DNA from: Pseudoflavonifractor sp964504285
GTDB taxonomy: Bacteria > Bacillota > Clostridia > Oscillospirales > Oscillospiraceae
Assembly: GCA_964504285.1 (NCBI GenBank)
Contig: CAZDDZ010000100.1
Span: forward strand, 1 to 8,795
DNA length: 8,795 nucleotides
Direction: 5' to 3'
Part shown: piece after piece, positions 1-7,558 of the stretch
Numbering within the stretch: the first letter of the stretch is position 1
Layout: each line of letters opens with the position of its first letter
The notes under the pieces: generated by a model
Seen by the model: the letters and a program-made list of their open reading frames with translations, nothing else
Databases searched by the model: none
What the model was told of the DNA's origin: nothing
Program-made: the position numbers and the translations under genes

Positions 1-2835
1 GATAAGGTCACCAACAAAGAGGCCGTCAACCTGATGGTCGACCTGGGCATCATCGCCGGCAAGCCCGACGGTTCCTTTGCCCCCGCCGAGACCGTTGACC
101 GTGCCACCATGTCCAAGCTCATTTATTTTATTATGATGGGTACCGCCGATGAGAGTGCCTTCAAGGGCATCGACACCGGCCTGAAGGACGTTAAGGGCAA
201 CTGGGCCGAGGGCTTTATCAACTACTGCTACTCCGTCAAGATTGTTGCCGGTGACGGCGCTGGCAGCTTCCTGCCTAGCAATAAGGTCACTGTGGCCGCC
301 GCCGCTAAGATGCTGCTGGTCGCACTGGGCTATGATGCCGATGCCAGCAAGTATCAGAACGATACCATGTGGAGCGTCAACATCATGCGCGACGCCCAGA
401 GCGCCGGTCTCCTCAAGGGTATTTCCCAGAAGTCCACCGAGGAACTCACCCGCGACAACGCTGCCCAGATGATTTATAACACCCTCTTCGCCAGCACCGT
501 TAAGCCCGATTTCCAGATTGACATGGGTATCAAGTACCTCAAGGGCTATACCCCTGTGACCGCTGACGGCGTCGTCGTCACTCTGGCTAAGTCCAACTAC
601 AACCTGACCAAGTACACTGGCGTTGTGGTTGCTAACGAGTTCGCCAACATCTTTGCTTCTGGTGCCATGGATGCCGGCAAGACCACCATTTACCCCTACA
701 TCACCACCGACTCCAACAAGGGCGAAGTGACCGCCACCGGCGCAAAGACCATCAAGGTCTCCACCGACGTGGCTCTGCTAGGCCAGGAGGTTGTCTACTA
801 CACCCACGGCAACGACAACACTGACTCCTCCTTCATCGTTGCTACTGGCAAAACTAAGGAGTACACCTGGACTGACAACACCATCGACCTTGCCAAGTTC
901 AAGACTAACAGCGGCCTGAGCGACAGCTCTAACATCAAGTATTCCACCAACTACACTGTTGGTAACTATACCCCCGTCGCCAAGGATGGCAGCCGTTTCA
1001 TCGACTCCAATGCCGATGGCAAACTGGACTTTGTCCTGAAGACCGCCTACACCTTTAGCAAAGTCACCAAGATTGACAGCACCAACGTCACCATTAGCGG
1101 TCTGGGCACCCGCAAGATTGCCGACGTGTCCGGCTCTGCCGACCTGAAAAAGGACGACTACGTGAACTACGCTACCGTCGGCACCAGCGGCAAGGCCGTT
1201 GTCGCCAAGGCTACCGAAGTCACCGGCACCGTCTCCGCCCTGAAGGACAGCAAGGCAAAGGCCGTCATCGATGGCACCACCTACACCGTGGCTGCTAACG
1301 CCGGCAATGCAAGCCCTGCCTCTCCTGCTCAGGTCGCCAAGACTTATATTGACAGCTTGACCCTCTCCAAGGCTGTGGCCGGTATCTTCTACCTCAACCA
1401 GGCTGGTGAGATTGCTGTTTATCTCCCCACCGAAGAGACTACCGCCAGCACTGTGCTCTACGCCTATGTGACCGGTATTCAGGTTACCTCTGACTTCGGT
1501 GTGAGGACTGTTCAGGTCAAGGCTGTTCTGGCCGACGGCACCCAGGAGACCCTGACTGTTGTTGACAATATTACCACTGGTGACGATGCCGCCAACAGCG
1601 GTCTGTACGATGCTGCTACAGCTATTAACGACGGTAACTACACTGGCCTCTACGGCGTGTATCCATACACCCTGAACAAGGACAGCGCCATGGTTGCCGG
1701 TGCGAAGGTCGCTACTTCCGCCTACACCAACGGTGCTTACACTGCCGGCAAGCCCGAGATGAAGCTGGACAGTAATGTGGCTGACGAAGAGGGCACCAAG
1801 ACCTCTATCCTGATGGACGCCAACACTGTGGTTCTGTTCTACAGCAAGTCCGGTGATAAGGAGACTATCTCCTCCGTTAAGGGTGTGGACAATGTCCCCG
1901 GCATTGCTAAAAACGCTTCTGTTACCTATGTAAAGGACGATGCCAAGACCTTTGCTTCCTTCATCCTTGTCGAGGCTGTGGGCAAGACTGCTACCGATGC
2001 TAAGTACGCTTACGCGCTGAGCAACAGCTACGCTTCTCAGACCGCTAAGGGCTACGAGTACAGCATGGTTGTCAACGGTGAAAAGGTCACCCTGACCACC
2101 GAGGCTGTTGAGTCTGGCATGCAGATTGGCAACATTTACACTTATACCGAAGACAAGGACGGCGTTGCCACCCTGGCTATTGTCGCTTCTGGCGACACTG
2201 CTGCCGGTGTCATCACCTCTGTTAGCGGTAAGTATATTACCCTGAAGGGTGGCGCTGTTGTCGAGTTGGCCTCCGCCTACACTGTGGACGACCTGACTGC
2301 CACCGACGCTGACGGCGCTATTGTTCCCGGCATCGGCGATCTGACTGCTGACAGCAAGATCGTCTACATCACCTCCGCCGACAAGCTGGTCAAGGCCTAC
2401 ATCATCAACGATGGCAAGGCTGCTACCTTTGAGCTTGGCAACGCCAATAAGGGTGCTCTCGTAGCTACCGATGGCTACACCATCTCCATGTCCGGCACCC
2501 TGGCCAAGGCTGTTGCCGGCAACATTCAGGAAGGCTCCGCCGAGGGTCACTACATTGCCTATAAGTTCACTGCTCCTGCCGGTGTGTCCGCTACCAGTGG
2601 CAATGTCAAGATTGCCACCAGCACTAACGGTACCACCTTCGGCGAGCTGCAGAACTATGGCTCCTTCGACGGTTTTGCCAACGGCGCCACCTCCGTCAAG
2701 GTTGTGGCCGGCCCCATGAGTGTGACTGATACCGCCTTTAACACCAAGGCTGTCAAGGTCGAGATTACTTGGAACGCCGACTACGTGGAGACCTACATCA
2801 TTAATGTCTCCGACATGAAACCCGCCGCCTCCTAA
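1..2835 (+). CDS. S-layer homology (SLH) domain surface protein, 5'-truncated by window edge
   Basis: The open frame runs from base 1 without a start, so the N-terminus (signal peptide and probably the beginning of the first SLH repeat) lies upstream; 944 residues are visible. SLH repeats hold exported proteins to cell-wall-linked polysaccharide. Three SLH-like segments can be read. The first (residues about 1-45) contains LGIIAGKPDGSFAP. The second (about 62-115) contains NWAEGFINYC and GDGAGSFLP. The third (about 118-165) contains SAGLLKGI and ends in LTRDNAAQMIYNTL. The remaining roughly 780 residues are Thr/Ala/Lys/Asp-rich and almost Cys-free. They carry recurring beta-strand patterns such as TGTVSALKDSKAKAVIDG and AAGVITSVSGKYITLKGG, and an Ig-like beta-rich C-terminus. 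Codon use is strongly biased (GCC/GCT, AAG, AAC, GAC), which suits high expression. The exact surface role (true S-layer subunit or accessory wall protein) cannot be decided from sequence. The SLH assignment is firm. Confidence 0.92.
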   Translation, partial: DKVTNKEAVNLMVDLGIIAGKPDGSFAPAETVDRATMSKLIYFIMMGTADESAFKGIDTGLKDVKGNWAEGFINYCYSVKIVAGDGAGSFLPSNKVTVAAAAKMLLVALGYDADASKYQNDTMWSVNIMRDAQSAGLLKGISQKSTEELTRDNAAQMIYNTLFASTVKPDFQIDMGIKYLKGYTPVTADGVVVTLAKSNYNLTKYTGVVVANEFANIFASGAMDAGKTTIYPYITTDSNKGEVTATGAKTIKVSTDVALLGQEVVYYTHGNDNTDSSFIVATGKTKEYTWTDNTIDLAKFKTNSGLSDSSNIKYSTNYTVGNYTPVAKDGSRFIDSNADGKLDFVLKTAYTFSKVTKIDSTNVTISGLGTRKIADVSGSADLKKDDYVNYATVGTSGKAVVAKATEVTGTVSALKDSKAKAVIDGTTYTVAANAGNASPASPAQVAKTYIDSLTLSKAVAGIFYLNQAGEIAVYLPTEETTASTVLYAYVTGIQVTSDFGVRTVQVKAVLADGTQETLTVVDNITTGDDAANSGLYDAATAINDGNYTGLYGVYPYTLNKDSAMVAGAKVATSAYTNGAYTAGKPEMKLDSNVADEEGTKTSILMDANTVVLFYSKSGDKETISSVKGVDNVPGIAKNASVTYVKDDAKTFASFILVEAVGKTATDAKYAYALSNSYASQTAKGYEYSMVVNGEKVTLTTEAVESGMQIGNIYTYTEDKDGVATLAIVASGDTAAGVITSVSGKYITLKGGAVVELASAYTVDDLTATDADGAIVPGIGDLTADSKIVYITSADKLVKAYIINDGKAATFELGNANKGALVATDGYTISMSGTLAKAVAGNIQEGSAEGHYIAYKFTAPAGVSATSGNVKIATSTNGTTFGELQNYGSFDGFANGATSVKVVAGPMSVTDTAFNTKAVKVEITWNADYVETYIINVSDMKPAAS

Positions 2836-2847
2836 TATACCATCCCC

Positions 2848-2889
2848 AAATGAGACCCCCGGGCTTTTACCCGGGGGTCTCATTTTCTT
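2848..2889 (+). terminator. Rho-independent terminator of the SLH protein gene
   Basis: A perfect 16-bp inverted repeat lies 12 bases after the stop codon. The left arm is AAATGAGACCCCCGGG (2848-2863), the loop is 6 nt (CTTTTA) and the right arm is 2870-2885. A T-rich tail (TTTTCTTCT) follows on the plus strand. The minus-strand side has only a short T run before GGGG, so the signal is mainly directed at plus-strand transcripts. The strength fits a highly expressed gene. Confidence 0.93.
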
Positions 2890-2974
2890 CTAAACTTAAA
2901 AAATAGCCCAGACAAGGGTTTCTTTCACGCTATCTTTCCTTCTGTAATTGTAGGACAAAAGATTTATTGACAGC

Positions 2975-3020
2975 AAAAAAGGTCCTGTTTCCCGCACCAT
3001 ACGGTGCAGGAAACAGGACC
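2975..3020 (-). terminator. Rho-independent terminator of the murA-walJ-rlmH-pgcA cluster
   Basis: GGTCCTGTTTCC (2981-2992) pairs exactly with GGAAACAGGACC (3009-3020). An inner GCACC/GGTGC stem (2994-2998 with 3003-3007) closes on an ATAC tetraloop, with one C-A mismatch between the two stems. On the minus strand the hairpin is followed by six T's (2980-2975). It starts six bases after the phosphohexomutase stop codon, so it closes the minus-strand operon and faces the SLH gene terminator. Confidence 0.92.
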
Positions 3021-3026
3021 TTTCTC

Positions 3027-4754
3027 TTACTTCTTCAAGCCTTCCGCCCACTCGGCGTACTTGGTTACCTTCTCATCACATTCCGCCCTATCCTTGCCGT
3101 TTGCCAGAATGTAAACCTTTACCTTCGGCTCGGTGCCCGAGGGACGCACCACCAGGTCTGTCCCGTCGGCGAGCTTGTACTTAAGCACATTGGAGCCCTT
3201 AAGCTCCATCTCAGTCACCTTGCCGGTCTCCACGTCGGTATCGGTGCCGTCGGCATAGTCCTTCCGTCCGGTCACCGCCACACCGGCAATCTCGGTAAGC
3301 GGCTTGGCGCGCAGATTTTCCATCAGTGCCTTCATCTTGGCCAGCCCGTCCAGTCCCGGCATAACCAAATTAAGGGTTTGCTCTCCGTAGTAGCCATACT
3401 TGTCGTACAGGTCCCCCAGCGCATCGTACAGGGTCTTACCCTGGGATGCGTACCAGGCCGCCATCTCGGTCATTACCAGGGCGGCGGTGACGGCGTCCTT
3501 GTCACGCACATAATCGCCGATCATGTAGCCGTAGCTCTCCTCGTAGGAGAAGATAACCTTGCCCTCCCCGGTCTTTTCCAGGGCGTTCTTCTTCTCGGCC
3601 ATAAATTTAAAGCCGGTAAAGGTGTCAAAGCACTGTACCCCGTTCACCTCGGCCACCTTGCGGGCCATTTCGGTGGTCACAATGGTCTTGAGCGCCACTG
3701 CGTTTTCGGGCAGTGTGCCCGCCCGCTTTTTGGCTCCAATCAGATAGTCCAGCGCCAGCACCCCGGTCTGGTTGCCCGAAATGGTGATGTACTCACCCTT
3801 GTTGTTCCGCACCATAATACCTACCCGGTCGGCATCGGGATCACTGCCCAGAATAAAGTCTGCGCCCTCTTTTTTTGCCAGCTCCACTGCCAGTGCAAAG
3901 CCCTCCGGATTCTCCGGGTTGGGAGACACCACCGTGGGGAAATTACCGTCGATGACCATCTGCTCCGGCACACAGATAACGTGCTTCATCCCCAGCCGCT
4001 TTAGCACCTCTGGAATAAGCTTGTAACCTGTACCGTGAAAGGGGGTATACACCATTTTAAAGGTATCCGCCACCTTTTCCACCGTGGCCTTGTCGTTGAC
4101 CTGAGCCATCACATTGCCTAGGAACTTCTCGTCGGTTTCGGCGCCCATGACGGTAACCATACCCTCCGCAACCGCCTCATCGTATTCCAGCCGCTTCACA
4201 GCGGTAAAAATGTCCAGCTCCTCCATCTTCTTGGCGATGGCATCGGCGTGGTGGGGGGGCAGCTGCGCGCCATCCTCCCAGTAGACCTTGTAGCCGTTAT
4301 ACTCCTTGGGGTTGTGGCTGGCGGTGACATTAATGCCGGCGATACAGCCATACTCCCGCACGGCGAAGGAGAGCTCCGGGGTGGGGCGAAGGCTCTCAAA
4401 AATACGCACATGAATCCCATTGCCCGCCATGACTCCGGCGGCCTCTCTGGCAAAATCCTGGGAGTGATTACGGCAGTCGTAGCAGATGGCAACGCCCCGC
4501 TCAGCCGCCTCGCCGCCCTCGGCCAGAATGACCTCGGCAAAGGCCTGGGTAGCATGGCGAATCACGTGGACATTCATCTGGTGCAGACCCACGCACATGG
4601 TGCCCCGCAAACCGGCGGTACCAAACTCCAGCGGTGCGAAAAAGCGGCTTTCTATCTCCTTTTCGTCTCCCGCAAGGGCTGCCAGCTCGGCCTTCTCTCC
4701 CTCTGTCAAAACGGCGCTGGTCAGCCACTTTTCATAGGTTTCTTGATACGTCAT
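3027..4754 (-). CDS. pgcA: Phospho-sugar mutase (phosphoglucomutase/phosphomannomutase, PgcA type)
   Basis: This 575-residue enzyme of the alpha-D-phosphohexomutase superfamily should interconvert hexose 6-phosphate and hexose 1-phosphate in the cytoplasm, feeding nucleotide-sugar and envelope glycan synthesis. All four signature sites are visible. The phosphoserine loop is TASHNPKEYNGYK, with Ser146 the residue expected to carry phosphate. The metal loop is DPDADR (305-310). The sugar-binding loop is EESYG (405-409). The phosphate-binding loop is RPSGTEPK (537-544). An early FGTAGLRG (44-51) and the overall length match the PgcA branch rather than the roughly 450-residue GlmM/ManB branch. 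The ATG at 4754 follows AAGGAGG with suitable spacing. A second ATG four bases upstream (4758) is out of frame and opens only a few codons. The gene is last in the minus-strand cluster, 42 nt after rlmH. Whether glucose or mannose phosphate is preferred cannot be told; the symbol is by family resemblance. Confidence 0.93.
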   Translation of the reverse strand: MTYQETYEKWLTSAVLTEGEKAELAALAGDEKEIESRFFAPLEFGTAGLRGTMCVGLHQMNVHVIRHATQAFAEVILAEGGEAAERGVAICYDCRNHSQDFAREAAGVMAGNGIHVRIFESLRPTPELSFAVREYGCIAGINVTASHNPKEYNGYKVYWEDGAQLPPHHADAIAKKMEELDIFTAVKRLEYDEAVAEGMVTVMGAETDEKFLGNVMAQVNDKATVEKVADTFKMVYTPFHGTGYKLIPEVLKRLGMKHVICVPEQMVIDGNFPTVVSPNPENPEGFALAVELAKKEGADFILGSDPDADRVGIMVRNNKGEYITISGNQTGVLALDYLIGAKKRAGTLPENAVALKTIVTTEMARKVAEVNGVQCFDTFTGFKFMAEKKNALEKTGEGKVIFSYEESYGYMIGDYVRDKDAVTAALVMTEMAAWYASQGKTLYDALGDLYDKYGYYGEQTLNLVMPGLDGLAKMKALMENLRAKPLTEIAGVAVTGRKDYADGTDTDVETGKVTEMELKGSNVLKYKLADGTDLVVRPSGTEPKVKVYILANGKDRAECDEKVTKYAEWAEGLKK

Positions 4755-4796
4755 ACATTTTCCTCCTTGCGGCGCGTCACGGATGCCGCGCGCTTC

Positions 4797-5279
4797 TTAC
4801 TTGTGATATCCGGAACCTTCCTCGATTTTAAAGGCTCTGTATATTTGCTCCAATAGCATAACACGGGCGAGGTGATGGGGCAAGGTCATTTGAGACATAG
4901 ACAGCCTAAAATCTGCCGCTGCCTTCACATTGGGATGAAGCCCGTAGGAGGAACCAATGAGAAACACCAGCTGGCTTTTCCCCTGCCCCGCCCAATCAAA
5001 TATCTTTGCGGCAAGCCCCTCGCTGGAAAGCTCTTTCCCCTCCACGCACAGGGCGGTAACCGCGCCGCCCTTGGGCAGCTTTGAAAGCACCGCCGTCCCC
5101 TCTTTCTCCAGCGCCGCCTCAATCTGGGCTGCCGAGGGGCGGTCAGGCAGGCGTTCCTCAGGCAGCTCGGTAATGGAAAACTTACAGTACCCACCCAGTC
5201 GTTTTTGATACTCGCTTACCGCGTCGATATAAAATTTTTCCTTCAGCTTGCCTACGCAAATAATATGTACGCTCAGCAT
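4797..5279 (-). CDS. rlmH: 23S rRNA (pseudouridine1915-N3)-methyltransferase RlmH
   Basis: RlmH is a small SPOUT-class methyltransferase that uses S-adenosylmethionine to methylate pseudouridine 1915 in helix 69 of 23S rRNA, acting on assembled 70S ribosomes. The 160-residue length is typical. The start MLSVHIICVGKLKEKFY matches the family's first beta strand. LIGSSYGL (108-114) is the SAM-binding knot loop, in which most members have a Gly-Gly/Ser variant. The C-terminal MTLPHHLARVMLLEQIYRAF and final GYHK are the family's diagnostic tail. The ATG at 5279 is preceded by AGGAGG at 6 nt spacing. The gene lies 39 nt downstream of walJ, an arrangement conserved in many Firmicutes, and is probably co-transcribed with it. 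Confidence 0.96.
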   Translation of the reverse strand: MLSVHIICVGKLKEKFYIDAVSEYQKRLGGYCKFSITELPEERLPDRPSAAQIEAALEKEGTAVLSKLPKGGAVTALCVEGKELSSEGLAAKIFDWAGQGKSQLVFLIGSSYGLHPNVKAAADFRLSMSQMTLPHHLARVMLLEQIYRAFKIEEGSGYHK

Positions 5280-5310
5280 CCTGGCCCTCCTGTTTCGGTA
5301 ATCCTCCTGT
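5280..5310 (-). promoter_or_regulatory. Duplicated Shine-Dalgarno motif before rlmH
   Basis: The 8-mer ACAGGAGG occurs twice on the minus strand, at 5310-5303 and 5293-5286, 17 nt apart. The proximal copy has ideal spacing (6 nt) to the rlmH ATG. The distal copy has no ATG, GTG or TTG at usable distance, so it may be a standby ribosome site or a duplication remnant. That the two copies exist is directly visible; function is inferred. Confidence 0.6.
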
Positions 5311-5318
5311 GCGCCTTG

Positions 5319-6107
5319 TCAAACCTCATGCCGTCTCCCGGCCTCGCTCCGGGGTGCCACTTCTACCAATACATCACGCTCGGTGTCTACACCCGCGGCA
5401 TTCAGGCAGGTCTTTACTGTCCGCAGCGCCAGGCCAGGCGCGTTATTCTCTGCCGATAAATGGGCCAGTACCACCTTCCGAGCGCCGCCCTCCACAGCTT
5501 CCCGGGCCAATGCACCGCCGTCCTCATTGCATAGATGTCCATGGTCACCCAAAATCCGGGCCTTTAAGTAATAGGGATACGGCCCCGTGCGCACCATTTC
5601 CACATCGTGGTTTGCCTCCACCACCGCCAAATGCGCTCCCTTTATGCCCTGCCGTACCTGGTCGGTCACAATGCCCAGATCGGTCACCACCGCGGCCTTA
5701 CGGCCCCCGCAGGTAAGCCCATAGCCCACGCTCTCCTTGGTGTCGTGGGAGGTTGGAAAACTCTCTACCCCGAAGCTGCCCACCTCAAACCCGTCGCCGG
5801 GGCAAAAGGTGTGCAGGCAGTTTTCAATAAAAGCAATCCGATACTCCAGCTGCCGCCCGACGGCTCTGCTGGCGTAAACCGGCAGGGAGAGCTGCTTGGT
5901 CAGCGTGGCAATACCCGCAATGTGGTCGCTGTGCTCGTGGGTCACCAAAATGCCTGACAGCTCCGCGGGTTCGATGCCCAACTCCTTCAGGGCCTTGCAA
6001 ATCCGCCGTGCCGAAATTCCGGCATCCACTAGAATGTGGGTTTTGCCGTCAGTCATTAACAGGCAATTGCCGGACGAGCCGCTTGCCAAGGTACATAGTT
6101 CAAACAA
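5319..6107 (-). CDS. walJ: MBL-fold metallohydrolase, WalJ/YycJ family
   Basis: This 262-residue metallo-beta-lactamase-fold protein is of the WalJ (YycJ) type, a predicted cytoplasmic nuclease or phosphodiesterase. In Firmicutes it is genetically tied to the WalRK cell-wall regulon and to coordinating division with replication. Metal-binding motifs are clear: HEHSDH (57-62), His121 in PTSHDT, Asp143 in VVTDLG, and His216 in VLAHLSAENN. The N-terminal LASGSSGN is the family hallmark and begins only seven residues after the start, so the start must be the TTG at 6107. The next in-frame ATG (codon 18) would remove it. AGGAG lies 8 nt before the TTG. No walR, walK, walH or walI gene is present in the window; the gene sits between murA and rlmH. 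The molecular substrate is not known from sequence. Confidence 0.92.
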   Translation of the reverse strand: MFELCTLASGSSGNCLLMTDGKTHILVDAGISARRICKALKELGIEPAELSGILVTHEHSDHIAGIATLTKQLSLPVYASRAVGRQLEYRIAFIENCLHTFCPGDGFEVGSFGVESFPTSHDTKESVGYGLTCGGRKAAVVTDLGIVTDQVRQGIKGAHLAVVEANHDVEMVRTGPYPYYLKARILGDHGHLCNEDGGALAREAVEGGARKVVLAHLSAENNAPGLALRTVKTCLNAAGVDTERDVLVEVAPRSEAGRRHEV

Positions 6108-6265
6108 AAAAATCGCTCCTAAATGAAGTTAGAGGTGGCGGCATTCTGCCCCCACCGCAAAAAGTTAAAATAATTTATCCCCCCCGAAATAAACCAGGTC
6201 GAACAGGGTCTCCTCTGGAACGCGTAGCCGCAATGCCCACATTTCCCGCGGAAACTGTTCGCGCC
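6108..6265 (-). other. Structured murA-walJ spacer, possible dispersed repeat
   Basis: This 158-bp spacer is unusual. On the minus strand the stretch from about 6265 to 6175 is open in all three frames. One frame continues murA past its TAA stop for about 46 codons and contains GKCGHCGYAF and RRPCSTWFISGG. A second holds a 25-codon ATG ORF (6242-6165) beginning MWALRLRVPEETLF. The third is an open run-out from a frame overlapping murA. None has a convincing ribosome site. A hairpin GGTGGGGGC-AGAAT-GCCGCCACC (6153-6131, one mismatch in nine) has no T tract, so it is not a standard terminator. I have an unverified impression that this sequence resembles an intergenic repeat found in related Oscillospiraceae. 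No insertion-sequence ends are visible. Confidence 0.4.
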
Positions 6266-7558
6266 TTACGCCATCTGCGACTGCTTTTCCTCGTCAGGTG
6301 TAATGACCACCCGAATGTCAGCGCCGATGCCGGAGAGCTTGCGTACAATGTCCTCATAGCCGCGCTCAATATGATAAATACAGTCCACCTCGGTGGTGCC
6401 GCTGGCAGCCAGTCCGGCAATTACCATTGCCGCGCCCGCCCGCAAATCACAGGCCCGCACAGGCGCTCCCGTCATGCGGGACACGCCTTCAATCACAGCT
6501 ACCTTGCCGTCTACCTGTACCTGTGCCCCCATGCGCCGGAACTCATCCACATAACGGTAGCGGTTGTCCCACACGCCCTCGGTAAGCACGCTTGTGCCCT
6601 CTGCCAGACAGAGAACAGCCGCAACCTGGGGCTGCATATCGGTGGGAAAGCCCGGATAGGGCAATGTCTTTACGTTGGTACGGGTCAGCGGGCCGTTGCG
6701 GCGCACCAGCACCGCGTCGTCCTGTTCCTCTACCTCCACGCCCATCTCCAAAAATTTGGCGGTTATACACTCCAAATGCTTGGGAATGACGTTGGTAATC
6801 AGCACCTCGCCGCCGGTAGCCGCCACAGCCGCCATATAAGTTCCGGCTTCAATCTGGTCGGGAATAATGGAGTACATGCCCCCCGAAAGCCGCTCTACAC
6901 CGCGAATTTTAATTACATCTGTACCCGCGCCCATAATGTCCGCGCCCATGGAGTTTAAGAAGTTGGCAACGTCCACCACATGGGGCTCCTTGGCGGCGTT
7001 TTCAATCACGGTAGTGCCCTCGGCCAATGCAGCCGCCAGCATCACGTTCATGGTAGCGCCCACAGAAACCATGTCCATATAAACCTGTGCGCCCACCAAA
7101 CGGCCGCCCTTGGCGTTGGCGTGAATATAGCCGCCGCGCACGTCTACCTCTGCGCCCATGGCTACAAAGCCCTTAATGTGCTGGTCAATGGGCCGCCCGC
7201 CGAAATCGCAGCCGCCGGGAGGTGGCACCTGTGCCGAACCAAACCGACCCAGCAGTGCGCCGATCAGATAATAGGAAGCACGAATTTTCCGCGCCAGCTC
7301 GTGTGGTACCTTTGCGTTGCGGATGTGGGAGCAGTCCACATCCACCGTGGTGCGGTTAACAGTTCGCACATCCGCACCCAGCTCTTGTAAAATGTTTAAA
7401 ATCAAAGTAACATCGCTAATCTGCGGAATATTTTCAATTCTGCAAACCCCGTCCACCAAAAGCGCAGCGGGAATAATAGCAACAGCCGCGTTCTTCGCGC
7501 CGCTGATTTCAAGTGTTCCATGAAGCGGCTTGCCGCCGTTGATTACATACTTTGTCAA
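6266..7558 (-). CDS. murA: UDP-N-acetylglucosamine 1-carboxyvinyltransferase MurA
   Basis: MurA transfers enolpyruvate from phosphoenolpyruvate to UDP-GlcNAc, the first committed step of cytoplasmic peptidoglycan synthesis. The 430 residues match the family's two-domain EPSP-synthase-like fold. Key residues can be placed by offset from E. coli MurA: Lys22 in SGAKNA, catalytic Cys117 in PPPGGCDFGGRP, Arg122, Asp307 in FPTDMQPQ, Arg373 in DLRAGAA and Arg399 in IERGYE. With Cys rather than Asp at 117, the enzyme is predicted to be fosfomycin-sensitive. The TTG at 7558 gives MTKYVINGG, matching the family N-terminus, with a modest GAGGG at 7 nt spacing. A stronger GGAGG 21 nt upstream is instead placed for an in-frame ATT at 7573, which would add five residues. 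The gene is first in the cluster, with its own promoter about 130 bp upstream. Many Clostridia carry two MurA paralogues; which one this is cannot be decided here. Confidence 0.96.
   Translation of the reverse strand: MTKYVINGGKPLHGTLEISGAKNAAVAIIPAALLVDGVCRIENIPQISDVTLILNILQELGADVRTVNRTTVDVDCSHIRNAKVPHELARKIRASYYLIGALLGRFGSAQVPPPGGCDFGGRPIDQHIKGFVAMGAEVDVRGGYIHANAKGGRLVGAQVYMDMVSVGATMNVMLAAALAEGTTVIENAAKEPHVVDVANFLNSMGADIMGAGTDVIKIRGVERLSGGMYSIIPDQIEAGTYMAAVAATGGEVLITNVIPKHLECITAKFLEMGVEVEEQDDAVLVRRNGPLTRTNVKTLPYPGFPTDMQPQVAAVLCLAEGTSVLTEGVWDNRYRYVDEFRRMGAQVQVDGKVAVIEGVSRMTGAPVRACDLRAGAAMVIAGLAASGTTEVDCIYHIERGYEDIVRKLSGIGADIRVVITPDEEKQSQMA

Noticed and set aside
778..2883. 701-codon open frame on the minus strand opposite the SLH gene
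   Set aside because: It mirrors the strong GCC/AAG/GAC codon bias of the real gene, yields a Gly/Val/Ser-rich low-complexity product with no motif, and starts inside the SLH terminator hairpin.
2967..4004. 345-codon plus-strand open frame opposite the phosphohexomutase
   Set aside because: It is antisense to a gene with all catalytic motifs intact, its product is His/Leu/Gly-rich with no domain, and it begins in the operon terminator.
4755..4796. GCGGC/GCCGC hairpin before the phosphohexomutase gene
   Set aside because: It is five base pairs with an 11-nt loop in GC-rich DNA, with competing pairings; not distinguishable from chance.
6131..6153. Hairpin between murA and walJ as a terminator
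   Set aside because: There is no T tract on either side and one mismatch in nine pairs, so it is unlikely to stop transcription by itself; kept only as spacer structure.
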